Source of the DNA: Halobacteriales archaeon | Lineage (GTDB): Archaea > Halobacteriota > Halobacteria > Halobacteriales > SKSH01 | Assembly (NCBI GenBank): GCA_007118075.1 | Contig: SKSH01000191.1 | Location: 1 to 32,512 of the forward strand | Length of the DNA stretch: 32,512 bases | Direction: 5' to 3' | Part shown: one piece after another, positions 1-6,899 of the stretch | How positions within the stretch are numbered: the stretch's first letter is position 1 | Layout of the letters: every line of letters starts with the position of its first letter | The notes under the pieces: model-generated | Databases searched by the model: none | What the model was told of the DNA's origin: nothing | What the model saw: the letters and a program-made list of their open reading frames with translations, nothing else | Position numbers and translations under genes: made by a program

Positions 1-87
1 CATAACGTGTGGGGTACCCGCACTGAGGCAAGTAGTTTGTTGTTCAGTTGCCTCTCAGATGATACGTCGTGATATCGAGGATGACAT

Positions 88-1086
88 TCACACCGAGATG
101 TGTTCAGCAGGTACCACCTCCAGACGCCAAACCTTCTCGGTCGGATCCCCGAGTGCAGTCCACGAGCGTCCCAGATCACGGCTGTGAAAGAGCTGACTCT
201 GGTCGCTGTCGCCATCGCCTGCGTATATAATCGTAGTCGGATCGAGTGGGTGGAATCGAAGCGGGTCTGCTGGTCGCGATGCGGGTAATCCCTCCCCAAC
301 CGTGTTCCAGGTTCGGCCACCATCGGTGCTGAGATGGAGTGGGTCACTGGATCGATCCGCATAGACAAGCACCTTGGTCGGATCTGTCGGAGCGAACGTG
401 ACCGTGTGGAGGTAGTATCCGGCGAGCTGTTCGTGAGCTCGCCAGGTCAAGCCCGCATCGCTGCTCGTGAAGAGACCAGAACCAGCTGCCAACAGTACCC
501 GATCTGGATCGATTGGGTCGAACGCGATGCGGTGTGCGTCGGTCCCAGCTCGAGTCTCTTGCCAGGTCATCCCACCATCTACCGAACGAAGCACGCCTCC
601 ATGTTCCACACCAGCCACGATGACCGAAGGTCGACTCGGATGTATCGCTACCGCATGGATATGGCCAGCTTCGAACGGTGGATGAAAAAAGGTCCATCTG
701 GGGCGGCTCTCAACCGATTCGATCCCACTCAATGGTTCGAAGGTCACTCCAGCATCATTCGACCGGTAGAGCATGGGAGGTTCCGTCCCCACATAGATCG
801 TCGCTGGATCGGTTGGATCTCTGGTTACCCCCCACACCCAACGATCTTCGAAGCCGAGCGCTTCAGCTTCCATCCCCCCATCGGTTGTCCGATGAAGTCC
901 CCATCCACGGAGCCCACATCCGATGAGCACCTTTGCCGGATCTCTGGGATGAATTGAAAGGTCCCTGATCACATTACCGCGGACACACGTGGCATCGAAC
1001 GTGATCGAATCCCCCTGTAAGGTGGCTCTTCGAAGTCCATCATGAGTGCCGAGATAGAGCCAGATCGGCTGTAGTGAATCGGTCAT
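88..1086 (-). CDS. Asp-box (BNR/sortilin-type) beta-propeller protein
   Basis: The 332-residue product carries six Asp-box motifs of the form S-x-D-x-G-x-T/S-W, at about residues 66-75, 108-116, 166-175, 206-215, 253-260 and 302-309 (for example RSVDGGMTW and HLSTDGGRTW). Strands of the type HPxxPxxIIYAG lie between them. This is the pattern of the BNR/sortilin/Ycf48-like beta-propeller fold, which usually binds ligands or protein partners; no glycosidase active site is evident. There is no signal peptide, so it is probably cytoplasmic. I chose the ATG at 1084-1086 over an upstream TTG at 1158 because a TATA-like element (GGCTATACC on the minus strand, about 1108-1118) lies about 28 bases before it, fitting a leaderless transcript. 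The specific role is unknown. Confidence 0.82.
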   Translation of the reverse strand: MTDSLQPIWLYLGTHDGLRRATLQGDSITFDATCVRGNVIRDLSIHPRDPAKVLIGCGLRGWGLHRTTDGGMEAEALGFEDRWVWGVTRDPTDPATIYVGTEPPMLYRSNDAGVTFEPLSGIESVESRPRWTFFHPPFEAGHIHAVAIHPSRPSVIVAGVEHGGVLRSVDGGMTWQETRAGTDAHRIAFDPIDPDRVLLAAGSGLFTSSDAGLTWRAHEQLAGYYLHTVTFAPTDPTKVLVYADRSSDPLHLSTDGGRTWNTVGEGLPASRPADPLRFHPLDPTTIIYAGDGDSDQSQLFHSRDLGRSWTALGDPTEKVWRLEVVPAEHISV

Positions 1087-1215
1087 AGCAACGAACACGG
1101 AAGAAATCGGTATAGCCGTTTGCTGAAGCTCATTTTGGTCAATGAATCGAAGTATCAAGCCGAGTAACCAGGTAGCGGCCTCTTGGTAGGCACTTCCAAC
1201 GAAACCGTAGGTGAG

Positions 1216-1686
1216 TCAATCGATCGACAGAATCTCGATTTCGAATTCGAGTGTCTCGCCAGCGAGTCGATGGTTGAAATCGACACGAACCACCTCATCA
1301 TCGACGTGAACGACCTCTTGCAGTGTTCCTGTTTGAGTCTGGAGGAACGTCCCTTCCTCGATATCCTGATTCCCGACCAATCGTGAGATCTCATCTCGTT
1401 CGAACTCTCTGACAAGTTCCTCATCCCACTCGCCATACCCGGCCTCTGGATCGATGGTGAAGGTCGTTTCCACCCCTTCCTTGAGCCCGATCAAGGCGTC
1501 GTCGAACCCTTCGATGAGTTCACCGGTTCCGACCTCGATACTCAGGGGCTCGAACGTGTGTTCGGCTGCTTCATCGATCAATCCTGCCTCGATTGCAACG
1601 CTTCGTTTCGTCGTATCGAATACCGTACCATCCTCGAATCGGCCGACATACTCAATGGTGACCGTATCACCGGATGTGATCGCCAT
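1216..1686 (-). CDS. FKBP-type peptidyl-prolyl cis-trans isomerase, SlyD-like
   Basis: Peptidyl-prolyl isomerase and chaperone that assists protein folding in the cytoplasm. The 156-residue product starts with the FKBP core (TIEYVGRFEDGTVFDTT, residues 10-26), followed by LSIEVGTGELIEGFDDALIG (residues 48-67). An insert-in-flap chaperone segment follows (about residues 83-130), and the FKBP sheet then resumes to the C-terminus. The histidine-rich nickel-binding tail of bacterial SlyD is absent; the protein ends in an acidic strand. The ATG at 1684-1686 is preferred over an upstream in-frame start at 1794 because TTTATCC on the minus strand (about 1706-1714) is correctly spaced for a leaderless mRNA and the residues before the core are not FKBP-like. 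It is divergent from the UspA gene. Confidence 0.92.
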   Translation of the reverse strand: MAITSGDTVTIEYVGRFEDGTVFDTTKRSVAIEAGLIDEAAEHTFEPLSIEVGTGELIEGFDDALIGLKEGVETTFTIDPEAGYGEWDEELVREFERDEISRLVGNQDIEEGTFLQTQTGTLQEVVHVDDEVVRVDFNHRLAGETLEFEIEILSID

Positions 1687-1782
1687 ACCGTGCCGATGGG
1701 TGTCGGAGGGATAAATCCATGCAACAGCATTCCCAACAATCAATCTACCCTTCATTCTCGTTTGCGGTTTCTTGCGACCATC

Positions 1783-1788
1783 TTTATC
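1783..1788 (+). promoter_or_regulatory. TATA box of the uspA-type gene
   Basis: TTTATC centred about 27 bases before the ATG at 1812, with no Shine-Dalgarno sequence between. This is the spacing expected for a leaderless haloarchaeal transcript. Confidence 0.6.
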
Positions 1789-1811
1789 CTCCATCTCTTC
1801 GAAGTACGTGT

Positions 1812-2246
1812 ATGATTGAGACCGTCTTGGTCCCTGTCGATCGCGGCGATCCAGCAGACCGAGCGTTCGAGTTCGCCCTCGAGCGGTATCCTGACGCCAA
1901 CGTCACGGTCCTCTATGTCATCTCCCCCGCAGAAGCACGATATCTGACCGGAAACGAAACTCGATTCAGACCGAAGTTCGATGAGGCTGTCGAAGAGGCG
2001 ACTGCATTTCTCGATGAGTACGTCGAACGCGGGAAACAAGCAGATGTGACGGTTGAGGCGGATTACACCATGTCATATGAAGGTGGGAGAACCGCACGGG
2101 CGATCCTCGACTACCTCGACGACCATTCCTTCAATCACATCGTCATGGGCAGTCATGGCCGGAGGGGTACCGCAAGGATCATGCTTGGAAGTGTGGCTGA
2201 AAAGGTCGTCCGTCAGGCGGAAATCCCCGTGACAGTCGTCCGGTGA
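1812..2246 (+). CDS. Universal stress protein, UspA family
   Basis: A single-domain 144-residue UspA protein. It opens with the first beta strand IETVLVPVDRGD and contains the complete ATP-binding motif G-x2-G-x9-G-S (G113, G116, G126, S127 in MGSHGRRGTARIMLGS), followed by the terminal strand IPVTVVR. Proteins of this type bind ATP and form dimers in the cytoplasm; the stress they answer to cannot be told from sequence. The ATG at 1812 follows a TTTATC box at 1783-1788 by about 27 bases, indicating a leaderless transcript. The gene is divergent from the FKBP isomerase gene. Confidence 0.93.
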   Translation: MIETVLVPVDRGDPADRAFEFALERYPDANVTVLYVISPAEARYLTGNETRFRPKFDEAVEEATAFLDEYVERGKQADVTVEADYTMSYEGGRTARAILDYLDDHSFNHIVMGSHGRRGTARIMLGSVAEKVVRQAEIPVTVVR

Positions 2247-2305
2247 AATAATCGTATAAGCATCGGAAAGACCTATATCAGACCGGGAAGTGCCGTATTC
2301 CACCG

Positions 2306-2449
2306 ATGACGGTCTTTTCTGAGACACTTGAGAGCGAACGGTTACGATTCGAGATAGCCGATCAAGAGCAGATCGATCCACTCGAATTGTACAAGCGTGC
2401 ACGTTCCGGAGCCCCGGACATCGAGAAGGTCACCGAGTTCGTAACCTGA
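2306..2449 (+). CDS. Small acidic protein of unknown function (47 aa)
   Basis: An ATG-initiated 47-codon frame ending in TGA (begins MTVFSETLESERLRF, ends IEKVTEFVT). The composition is acidic with Glu/Asp and Arg, and codon use resembles the neighbours, which supports a real small haloarchaeal protein rather than chance. An A/T-rich element (ACCTATATC, about 2271-2279) lies roughly 30 bases before the start. I do not recognise the family. It sits alone between the UspA gene and a pair of hairpins that resemble a transposon end, so it could be a cargo or remnant gene. It has no membrane segment, cysteine motif or signal peptide. Confidence 0.5.
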   Translation: MTVFSETLESERLRFEIADQEQIDPLELYKRARSGAPDIEKVTEFVT

Positions 2450-2466
2450 GACCCTTACGGAAAATC

Positions 2467-2500
2467 CGAGGCGAAAGCCTCGCCCTTCAGGGTGGGGATG
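2467..2500 (+). repeat. Hairpin pair resembling an IS200/IS605-type end
   Basis: A perfect 6-bp stem CGAGGC/GCCTCG closed by a GAAA tetraloop (2467-2482) is followed directly by CCCT-TC-AGGG (2483-2492) and a G-rich tail to about 2500. Subterminal hairpins followed by a CCCTTCAGGGTGGGG-like string are, from memory, typical of haloarchaeal IS200/IS605 (TnpB) element ends and the structured RNA made there. No tnpA or tnpB frame is present nearby, so if the match is right this is a solo end. The identification is inference. Confidence 0.4.
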
Positions 2501-2541
2501 AAGCCGACCAACAGTATGCAACCGGTAGTTCCACGCAGCCC

Positions 2542-2547
2542 TTTAAT
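2542..2547 (+). promoter_or_regulatory. TATA box of the PAC2 gene
   Basis: TTTAAT centred about 27 bases before the ATG at 2572; no ribosome binding site intervenes, so the transcript is probably leaderless. Confidence 0.6.
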
Positions 2548-2571
2548 GCACTAGCGAGCAATCATGGTGGC

Positions 2572-3330
2572 ATGACGGCTTGCTCATTCGATCAACTCGT
2601 CGAGACCGATGCGAAAGCACCTACCTTGATCGAGGGATTGCCCGGTCACGGGTTGGTCGCCTCGATCACTGTCGAACAGATCGCCCAACAGCTCGAACTC
2701 GAACCGTACGGTGGGATCAGGTCCGAGGAGGTCCCACCGGTACTCTCGTTCACCGATGGACTCGTCCACGACACCATCCGCGTCAAATCAGGGCGACCAC
2801 CAGGGGCGGACCATGATGTGCTGACGCTACACGGTGATATTCTGCTGCCTGAGGAATCACATCGACCCTTCAGCCAGTGTGTCCTCAATGATCTTGCCGA
2901 CCGTATCGAACGAGGGATCTTCCTCGCCGCGGCACCGGCCAAAACAGAGGAGGAACATGGAAAGATCCTCGGGGTCGCGACTGATGAGGACATCAAAGCG
3001 GAGCTACTCGACGCCGGAATCGATCTTGCGGAGGGTGACGGCCTCGTCGGCGGAATCACCGGTGCACTCGTCGATGCCTGTTATCACCAATCGGTCCCAG
3101 CGGCACTCTTGTTGGTCAGAGCGGATCCGTACGTCCCCGATCCAGAAGCTGCCCAGCTGGTGATCGATCATGCACTGGAACCGTTAGTCGACTTCGAAGT
3201 TGACACGGACGAACTACTTGAACAGGCCAAACAGATCCAGGCTCGAAAGGCGCAGATAGCCGAACAGCTCCAACACGCTGACGAGGGTGAAAAACCCGAT
3301 TCAGCGTCGGTTGCCGGGATGTTCCAGTGA
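2572..3330 (+). CDS. PAC2 family protein (proteasome assembly chaperone-like)
   Basis: The 252-residue product has the PAC2 family signature near its start (LIEGLPGHGLVASI, residues 19-32). It continues with the alternating alpha/beta core (DVLTLHGDILLPEESH; FLAAAPAKTEEEHGKILGVA) and the glycine-rich segment GDGLVGGITGALVDACYHQ typical of archaeal COG2047 proteins. The C-terminal 40 residues (ELLEQAKQIQARKAQIAEQL) are likely a coiled coil. The eukaryotic relative PAC2 helps assemble the 20S proteasome alpha ring, but the archaeal members have no proven role. The length is normal for the family and the start is fixed by the TATA box at 2542-2547. The next gene begins 58 bases downstream on the same strand. 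Confidence 0.9.
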   Translation: MTACSFDQLVETDAKAPTLIEGLPGHGLVASITVEQIAQQLELEPYGGIRSEEVPPVLSFTDGLVHDTIRVKSGRPPGADHDVLTLHGDILLPEESHRPFSQCVLNDLADRIERGIFLAAAPAKTEEEHGKILGVATDEDIKAELLDAGIDLAEGDGLVGGITGALVDACYHQSVPAALLLVRADPYVPDPEAAQLVIDHALEPLVDFEVDTDELLEQAKQIQARKAQIAEQLQHADEGEKPDSASVAGMFQ

Positions 3331-3388
3331 CCAGGAGGAACCGGTAGTGAAGCGACCGATTGATGGAAGCGCACTCGAAGGTGAAACT

Positions 3389-4315
3389 ATGCAAGACCGA
3401 CAGATCCTCGTAACCGGTGGTGCTGGCTTCATCGGTTCTAACATCGCTAACACGCTTGTTGAGTTTAACGAGGTAGTGGTCGTCGATGATGAGTCATTAG
3501 GGACCAAGGACCATCTCGATGATGCGGTCGACTTCCATCGTCGTAGCGTGCTCGAAGACAACCTTCCGGTGGAAGATATCGACCTCGTCATCCATTTCGC
3601 CGCTCGCTCATCGTATGGTCTCGTCGAACAAGACCCACCAGGTGGATTCCGGGTCAACGTCGAAGGGTTCGTCAATACGGTCGATCAGGCAGTGGATGCG
3701 GGATGTGAGCAGGTCATCTATGCCTCCTCGTCGTCGGTCTATGACACTCACACGAGTCCTGTGACGGTCACCGACCCGGTCAAGGCAAATACAGGGTATG
3801 AAGCCTCGAAGCTGGCTAGGGAACATGCAGCCGAGTACCTCAGTGCGCACCGGGACATTACCATCGCCGGGCTTCGGTTGTTCTCAGTCTATCAGGGCAT
3901 GCAACGTGGAGAGAAGCACAAAGGCGGGTACGCGAACGTATTGGCACAGTTTGCAGAACAACTGGCTGAGGGACAGGCTCCGGCACTCTATGGAGACGGT
4001 TCGCAGGCTCGCGATTTCATACACGTCGACGATGTGGTCGCTGCGGTTGAGGCTGCAGCGACGGCGAAGCTCGACGGGAGCTACAACGTCGGGACCGGAA
4101 CTGCAGCATCATTCAATGAGGTTGTTGAACGCCTCAACCGATCACTCGGGACCGATATCCCGCCGACATACATCGAACATCCGATGCCCCCTTCCGTGTA
4201 CGTACAGTACACCTGCGCAGATTCCTCCGAACTGAGGGAGGCATCCGGATGGGAACCGAGGATCGATCTCAGCGAGGGGATCGATCGCCTGTGTCAGCCG
4301 TACCTTGATGGATAG
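3389..4315 (+). CDS. NAD-dependent nucleoside-diphosphate-sugar epimerase (GalE-like)
   Basis: Extended short-chain dehydrogenase/reductase of 308 residues. The Rossmann motif TGGAGFIG is at residues 9-16, and the catalytic Tyr-x3-Lys is Y137-K141 (GYEASK) with the serine-rich YASSSSVY before it. The C-terminal substrate domain includes GDGSQARDFIHVDDVV, typical of UDP-glucose 4-epimerase and related enzymes. It probably interconverts or dehydrates a nucleotide sugar for glycan or S-layer glycosylation; the exact sugar cannot be assigned. The ATG at 3389 is chosen because AAGGTGA (3378-3384) is a Shine-Dalgarno sequence at suitable spacing and the protein begins right at the Rossmann strand. 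It converges on the FAD-domain gene, four bases away. Confidence 0.88.
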   Translation: MQDRQILVTGGAGFIGSNIANTLVEFNEVVVVDDESLGTKDHLDDAVDFHRRSVLEDNLPVEDIDLVIHFAARSSYGLVEQDPPGGFRVNVEGFVNTVDQAVDAGCEQVIYASSSSVYDTHTSPVTVTDPVKANTGYEASKLAREHAAEYLSAHRDITIAGLRLFSVYQGMQRGEKHKGGYANVLAQFAEQLAEGQAPALYGDGSQARDFIHVDDVVAAVEAAATAKLDGSYNVGTGTAASFNEVVERLNRSLGTDIPPTYIEHPMPPSVYVQYTCADSSELREASGWEPRIDLSEGIDRLCQPYLDG

Positions 4316-4319
4316 CCGA

Positions 4320-4874
4320 TCACGCAGCGTCAGCTGGTGTGTCGAAATCGTGGAAGTGATCGCCGTGTTCCTTGCTCAGAATGTTCAATGCCGCAGCCGC
4401 ACCATCGCCAGCTGAGATGATCGCCTGCCATTCCTCCACCCGGACCATCGCCCCGGTGGCGTATGCATCAGGAACACTCGTCTCCATGGTGACATCCACT
4501 TCGACCACCCCATCGTCGGTGAAATCACAACCGAGTGACTCAGCCAAATCCCGCTTTGCTCCAGTGGCGAGGACGAGGTAGTCTGCCTCGTATCGCTCAT
4601 CCGCCTCGACCTCGAAGCCGTCGTCAGTAGCGGTAACTTCGGTCACGGCAACATCGGTCTCGATGGTCGCCCCGAAACCGGCCGCCTGCATTCGAACCTG
4701 TTCGATGAATTCACTCCCATCCATGGACTCGATACCGAGATAGTTGAACAGATGGGCCTTGTGCATCCACGTCTTGTCATTATCGAGCACGAGCGTCCCG
4801 AGATCGTTTTTGGCGGTGAACAAACCAGCACTCAAACCAGCCGGTCCTCCACCAATTACGAGTACATCGACCAT
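4320..4874 (-). CDS. Short FAD-dependent oxidoreductase (thioredoxin-reductase-like, single domain)
   Basis: The 184-residue product begins with the dinucleotide-binding motif VLVIGGGPAGLSAG (G8-x-G10-x2-G13). It later has YLVLATGAKRDLAE and ATGAMVRVEEWQAIISAGDGAAAALNI (seen as two blocks), which match the FAD-domain halves of thioredoxin reductase-like flavoproteins. Typical relatives are 300-340 residues; here the central NADPH-binding domain and its redox CxxC are missing, giving one FAD domain. I take this as a compact haloarchaeal family rather than a broken gene because both ends are intact and in frame. A T-rich element on the minus strand (about 4900-4906) precedes the ATG at 4872-4874 at leaderless spacing. 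The electron donor and acceptor are unknown. Confidence 0.8.
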   Translation of the reverse strand: MVDVLVIGGGPAGLSAGLFTAKNDLGTLVLDNDKTWMHKAHLFNYLGIESMDGSEFIEQVRMQAAGFGATIETDVAVTEVTATDDGFEVEADERYEADYLVLATGAKRDLAESLGCDFTDDGVVEVDVTMETSVPDAYATGAMVRVEEWQAIISAGDGAAAALNILSKEHGDHFHDFDTPADAA

Positions 4875-4911
4875 ACGAAACAATCGGTCCCTAGCGGTAA
4901 AAGGTCGAGGC

Positions 4912-5169
4912 TCAGCCCTCTCCTTCGGCCTGTCCAGGTTCACCGATTGCCTCGATTGGAGCACTCGAGAGCAGTTCGGATGAGAGTTCGTCGACCGATT
5001 CGAATGCGTCACTCGGGGTTCTCGAGACGAGGTCAGCTAATGGCTCCTCGCCATCGGCATAGAGGACCATCACATCTCCGAGAGAATCTGCTACGTCATC
5101 CCGTGTCACCGGGTATGAGATCGTTTCTAACTCGACTCTGAGCTCTGATAGGTGGATGCGCTCTCCCAT
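4912..5169 (-). CDS. DUF5789 family protein
   Basis: An 85-residue acidic protein. Features recalled for haloarchaeal DUF5789 proteins are present: an N-terminal segment before SYPVTRDDVADSLGDV, the central VMVLYADGEEPLADLV, FESVDEL, and a C-terminal EAIGEPGQAEGEG. It is soluble, lacks cysteines and has no known function. It lies just upstream of the FAD-domain gene on the same strand (gap 37 bases), but that gene has its own promoter-like element, so co-transcription is uncertain. A TTATGCC element on the minus strand about 26 bases before the ATG is a plausible TATA box. Confidence 0.8.
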   Translation of the reverse strand: MGERIHLSELRVELETISYPVTRDDVADSLGDVMVLYADGEEPLADLVSRTPSDAFESVDELSSELLSSAPIEAIGEPGQAEGEG

Positions 5170-5256
5170 AGGCTATACAATGTCAACAATTGGCATAACT
5201 CCTCCCCCTGGGACATGGTCGAAACCATCATACCGTCGTCGTGTGCACCGACGAAC

Positions 5257-5646
5257 ATGGTCGAGACTGACACGGCGACGATCCTCGCATTGATGAGTGT
5301 CGCTATCATCGCCTACTTTATCGTCACATCGGTTCCTCGGGTGGACGCGATGTCGAGGAGCTATCGGAAGTTCACCGCTCTCACCACCCTCGGTATCACC
5401 TATATCATCCTGATTGGTCTGTTCATGGCCATCCTCATCTCGATCGACGGGCAGATGATCGAAGCGATTATCCTGGCGCTCGGGGTGGCGACGTTCCTCC
5501 TCTTTGGACTCTCACTGTTGTACGATGTCGCAGACGACTGGCTTCGGCTATTCGCCGATCCGGAGTTTAACACCTTGGTCGAGATTTCACTCGTGTTGGC
5601 GGTCGTCGTCTTTCTGGTCATCAGCTTCCTTGCGATCGAAACGTAA
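5257..5646 (+). CDS. Small membrane protein, four transmembrane helices, unknown function
   Basis: The 129-residue product has four hydrophobic helices: ILALMSVAIIAYFIVTS, FTALTTLGITYIILIGLFMA, IIEA-type helix IILALGVATFLLFGLSLLY, and ISLVLAVVVFLVISFLA. Short charged loops separate them, and PRVDAMSRSYRK probably faces the cytoplasm. I do not recognise a family. The start is uncertain: an in-frame ATG at 5215 gives a 143-residue form, and the two start regions are near copies (ATGGTCGAAAC and ATGGTCGAGAC). I prefer 5257 because it begins immediately before the first helix. The gene is divergent from the DUF5789 gene. Confidence 0.65.
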   Translation: MVETDTATILALMSVAIIAYFIVTSVPRVDAMSRSYRKFTALTTLGITYIILIGLFMAILISIDGQMIEAIILALGVATFLLFGLSLLYDVADDWLRLFADPEFNTLVEISLVLAVVVFLVISFLAIET

Positions 5647-5696
5647 GAGACCAATCGCCTACGTTTATGTGACCACCTCTCCGAGTTATGGGCAAC

Positions 5697-5846
5697 ATGA
5701 GTGTCTCGAAGCAGGTTGAGGAAATCGACAGCCCATTCCTCTGGCGAAGCGCGATCATCACGGCAATCTGGCTTGGGATCTTCACCGTGATGGCCGTGAT
5801 CCTCTTCTTGTTCAAAGAGCCGATCAGAAATCTCTTCTTCGGTTGA
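5697..5846 (+). CDS. Single-pass membrane microprotein (49 aa)
   Basis: A 49-codon frame beginning MSVSKQVEEIDSPFLWRS, with one transmembrane helix (about residues 18-39, IITAIWLGIFTVMAVILFLF) and a short positively charged tail KEPIRNLFFG. The TTTATG box at 5664-5669 is about 30 bases upstream, so transcription probably starts at about 5693; an in-frame ATG at 5688 is a less likely start. The hydrophobic and charged pattern and the haloarchaeal codon use support coding. It lies 50 bases downstream of the four-helix membrane protein gene and may be functionally linked with it. The family was not recognised. Confidence 0.6.
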   Translation: MSVSKQVEEIDSPFLWRSAIITAIWLGIFTVMAVILFLFKEPIRNLFFG

Positions 5847-5852
5847 ACGACC

Positions 5853-6287
5853 TCATCCTACAGAGGGCGGTATTGTCTCATAGGCAGTAATATCCTCACC
5901 TGGGTCGAGCTGCATCGACCGTATCGACATCACCTGTTTCAACGTCTCCGTGCCGCTGATATGTGGGGTGATGAGTCGAGGTACCCCTTCGACCTCACCG
6001 TCGAGGCGATTAGTCGCCAACACACCATCGAGGGCCGAAGCGATGGGGAGACAGACCTGATACCCATCGACCGCTTGGATCGAAAGATGCGTCGTCGTAT
6101 CCTCAACGTGAGACAAGACCCGTTCCAGCGGAAAGCCCTCCCACTGGCCCTGATATCGTCGTCCAGAGGCACAGGTGAATGATGTGTCCACCGTAGCCAT
6201 ATCCGATCCATCCAAGGTGAGGAGCTCCAAGACGCGATCATCACGTCCGTAGAGCACGACGGTATGCTCCGATTCATCGCCCGGCAT
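5853..6287 (-). CDS. Molybdopterin-dependent oxidoreductase domain protein (sulfite oxidase/YedY-like), short
   Basis: The 144-residue product matches the core of the sulfite-oxidase-type molybdopterin-binding domain. It has FTCASGRRYQGQWEGFPLERVL (residues about 37-58 in two blocks, with the conserved Cys near 39), then IQAVDGYQVCLPIA, ALDGVLATNRLDGE and GVPRLITPHI. In sulfite oxidase and YedY these elements hold the molybdenum cofactor and frame the active site. Classical members are over 250 residues; this one covers only the C-terminal part of the domain and has no signal peptide. It might bind the cofactor in a cut-down way or be a non-catalytic relative. A TATA-like ATTTGTT on the minus strand lies about 27 bases before the ATG. 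Confidence 0.65.
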   Translation of the reverse strand: MPGDESEHTVVLYGRDDRVLELLTLDGSDMATVDTSFTCASGRRYQGQWEGFPLERVLSHVEDTTTHLSIQAVDGYQVCLPIASALDGVLATNRLDGEVEGVPRLITPHISGTETLKQVMSIRSMQLDPGEDITAYETIPPSVG

Positions 6288-6331
6288 TGAACGAGGCTAC
6301 GCGGTGTCTGAACAAATCTTCACGACCCAGT

Positions 6332-6346
6332 TCCCAGTAACTGGGA
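6332..6346. promoter_or_regulatory. Operator-like palindrome TCCCAGT-A-ACTGGGA
   Basis: A perfect 7-bp inverted repeat with a one-base centre lies between the divergent sulfite-oxidase-like gene (starts 6287, minus) and the VOC gene (starts 6436, plus). It is just upstream of the minus-strand TATA-like element, where an archaeal activator or repressor dimer could bind. No regulator gene is adjacent. Confidence 0.45.
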
Positions 6347-6435
6347 GTCCAATAATCGTTGGACATGGACCAGGTACCACCTCAGCCGACAAGCGCAAGA
6401 AAGGTATCTATTCGAACGCGAGAGTGAGTAACGAA

Positions 6436-6789
6436 ATGTTCTCAATCACCTTCTATGCGACCGTGGACCTCGATCGGACCGTCAGATTCTACCGGGAGAC
6501 GTTCGACGCAGCGAGCTGGTTAGAGCAACCCGACTGTACGATTTTGCGGCTCGGAAATCAGCTGATCGGCTTTTGTGAGCGCGACCATGCGGACACCGCG
6601 GGTATCATCACCATCGTAACCGGAGATCGAGAGGGAGTTGACAGATACTACGATCAACTAGCCGATCGTGCAGAAGGACCTCCATCCAGAAATGATCACT
6701 ATGAGATTTACCATTTCTACCTCAGCGACCCAGATGGCCGCTCAGTCGAGGTGCAAACATTCTTGCACGAGCTTCCGCCAATCCCGTGA
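6436..6789 (+). CDS. VOC superfamily (glyoxalase/bleomycin-resistance-like) protein
   Basis: The 117-residue product shows two beta-alpha-beta-beta-beta modules of the vicinal oxygen chelate fold. The first is SITFYATVDLDRTVRFYRET, and the last carries HFYLSDPDGRSVEVQTF, where the Glu in VEVQ occupies the usual metal-ligand position. The substrate is not identifiable. The ATG at 6436 is favoured over an ATG at 6304 because the N-terminal 44 residues of the longer form are not domain-like and the element TATCTATT (6405-6412) is about 28 bases before 6436. A GTG at 6424 is an alternative. It is divergent from the sulfite-oxidase-like gene. Confidence 0.83.
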   Translation: MFSITFYATVDLDRTVRFYRETFDAASWLEQPDCTILRLGNQLIGFCERDHADTAGIITIVTGDREGVDRYYDQLADRAEGPPSRNDHYEIYHFYLSDPDGRSVEVQTFLHELPPIP

Positions 6790-6860
6790 ACCTGACGGGA
6801 GGTCCCAGATTCCGTAACAGCCAAATATACCCTCTCCGCCGGTTCTCCAAGGTAGTAACC

Positions 6861-6881
6861 ATGGCTCGAATCCACCGGTGA
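6861..6881 (+). other. Possible six-codon upstream ORF in the crcB leader
   Basis: The frame MARIHR then TGA lies between the AAATATAC element (6823-6830) and the crcB start at 6900. If transcription starts about 27 bases after that element (near 6854), the leader is about 46 bases and this is the first start codon met by ribosomes. It may control re-initiation at crcB, or be chance. Confidence 0.3.
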
Positions 6882-6899
6882 CGGAAGATTCAGCTTCGA

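Noticed and set aside
1..87. Possible gene on the minus strand beginning with ATG at bases 1-3
   Set aside because: Only the start codon would be inside the window and no TATA-like element at the right distance was seen.
334..957. Open frame on the plus strand opposite the beta-propeller gene
   Set aside because: The product has no domain pattern and the minus-strand frame carries six regular Asp-boxes.
6831..6899. Fluoride riboswitch upstream of crcB
   Set aside because: The expected pseudoknotted consensus could not be found in the short leader by eye; a covariance search would be decisive.
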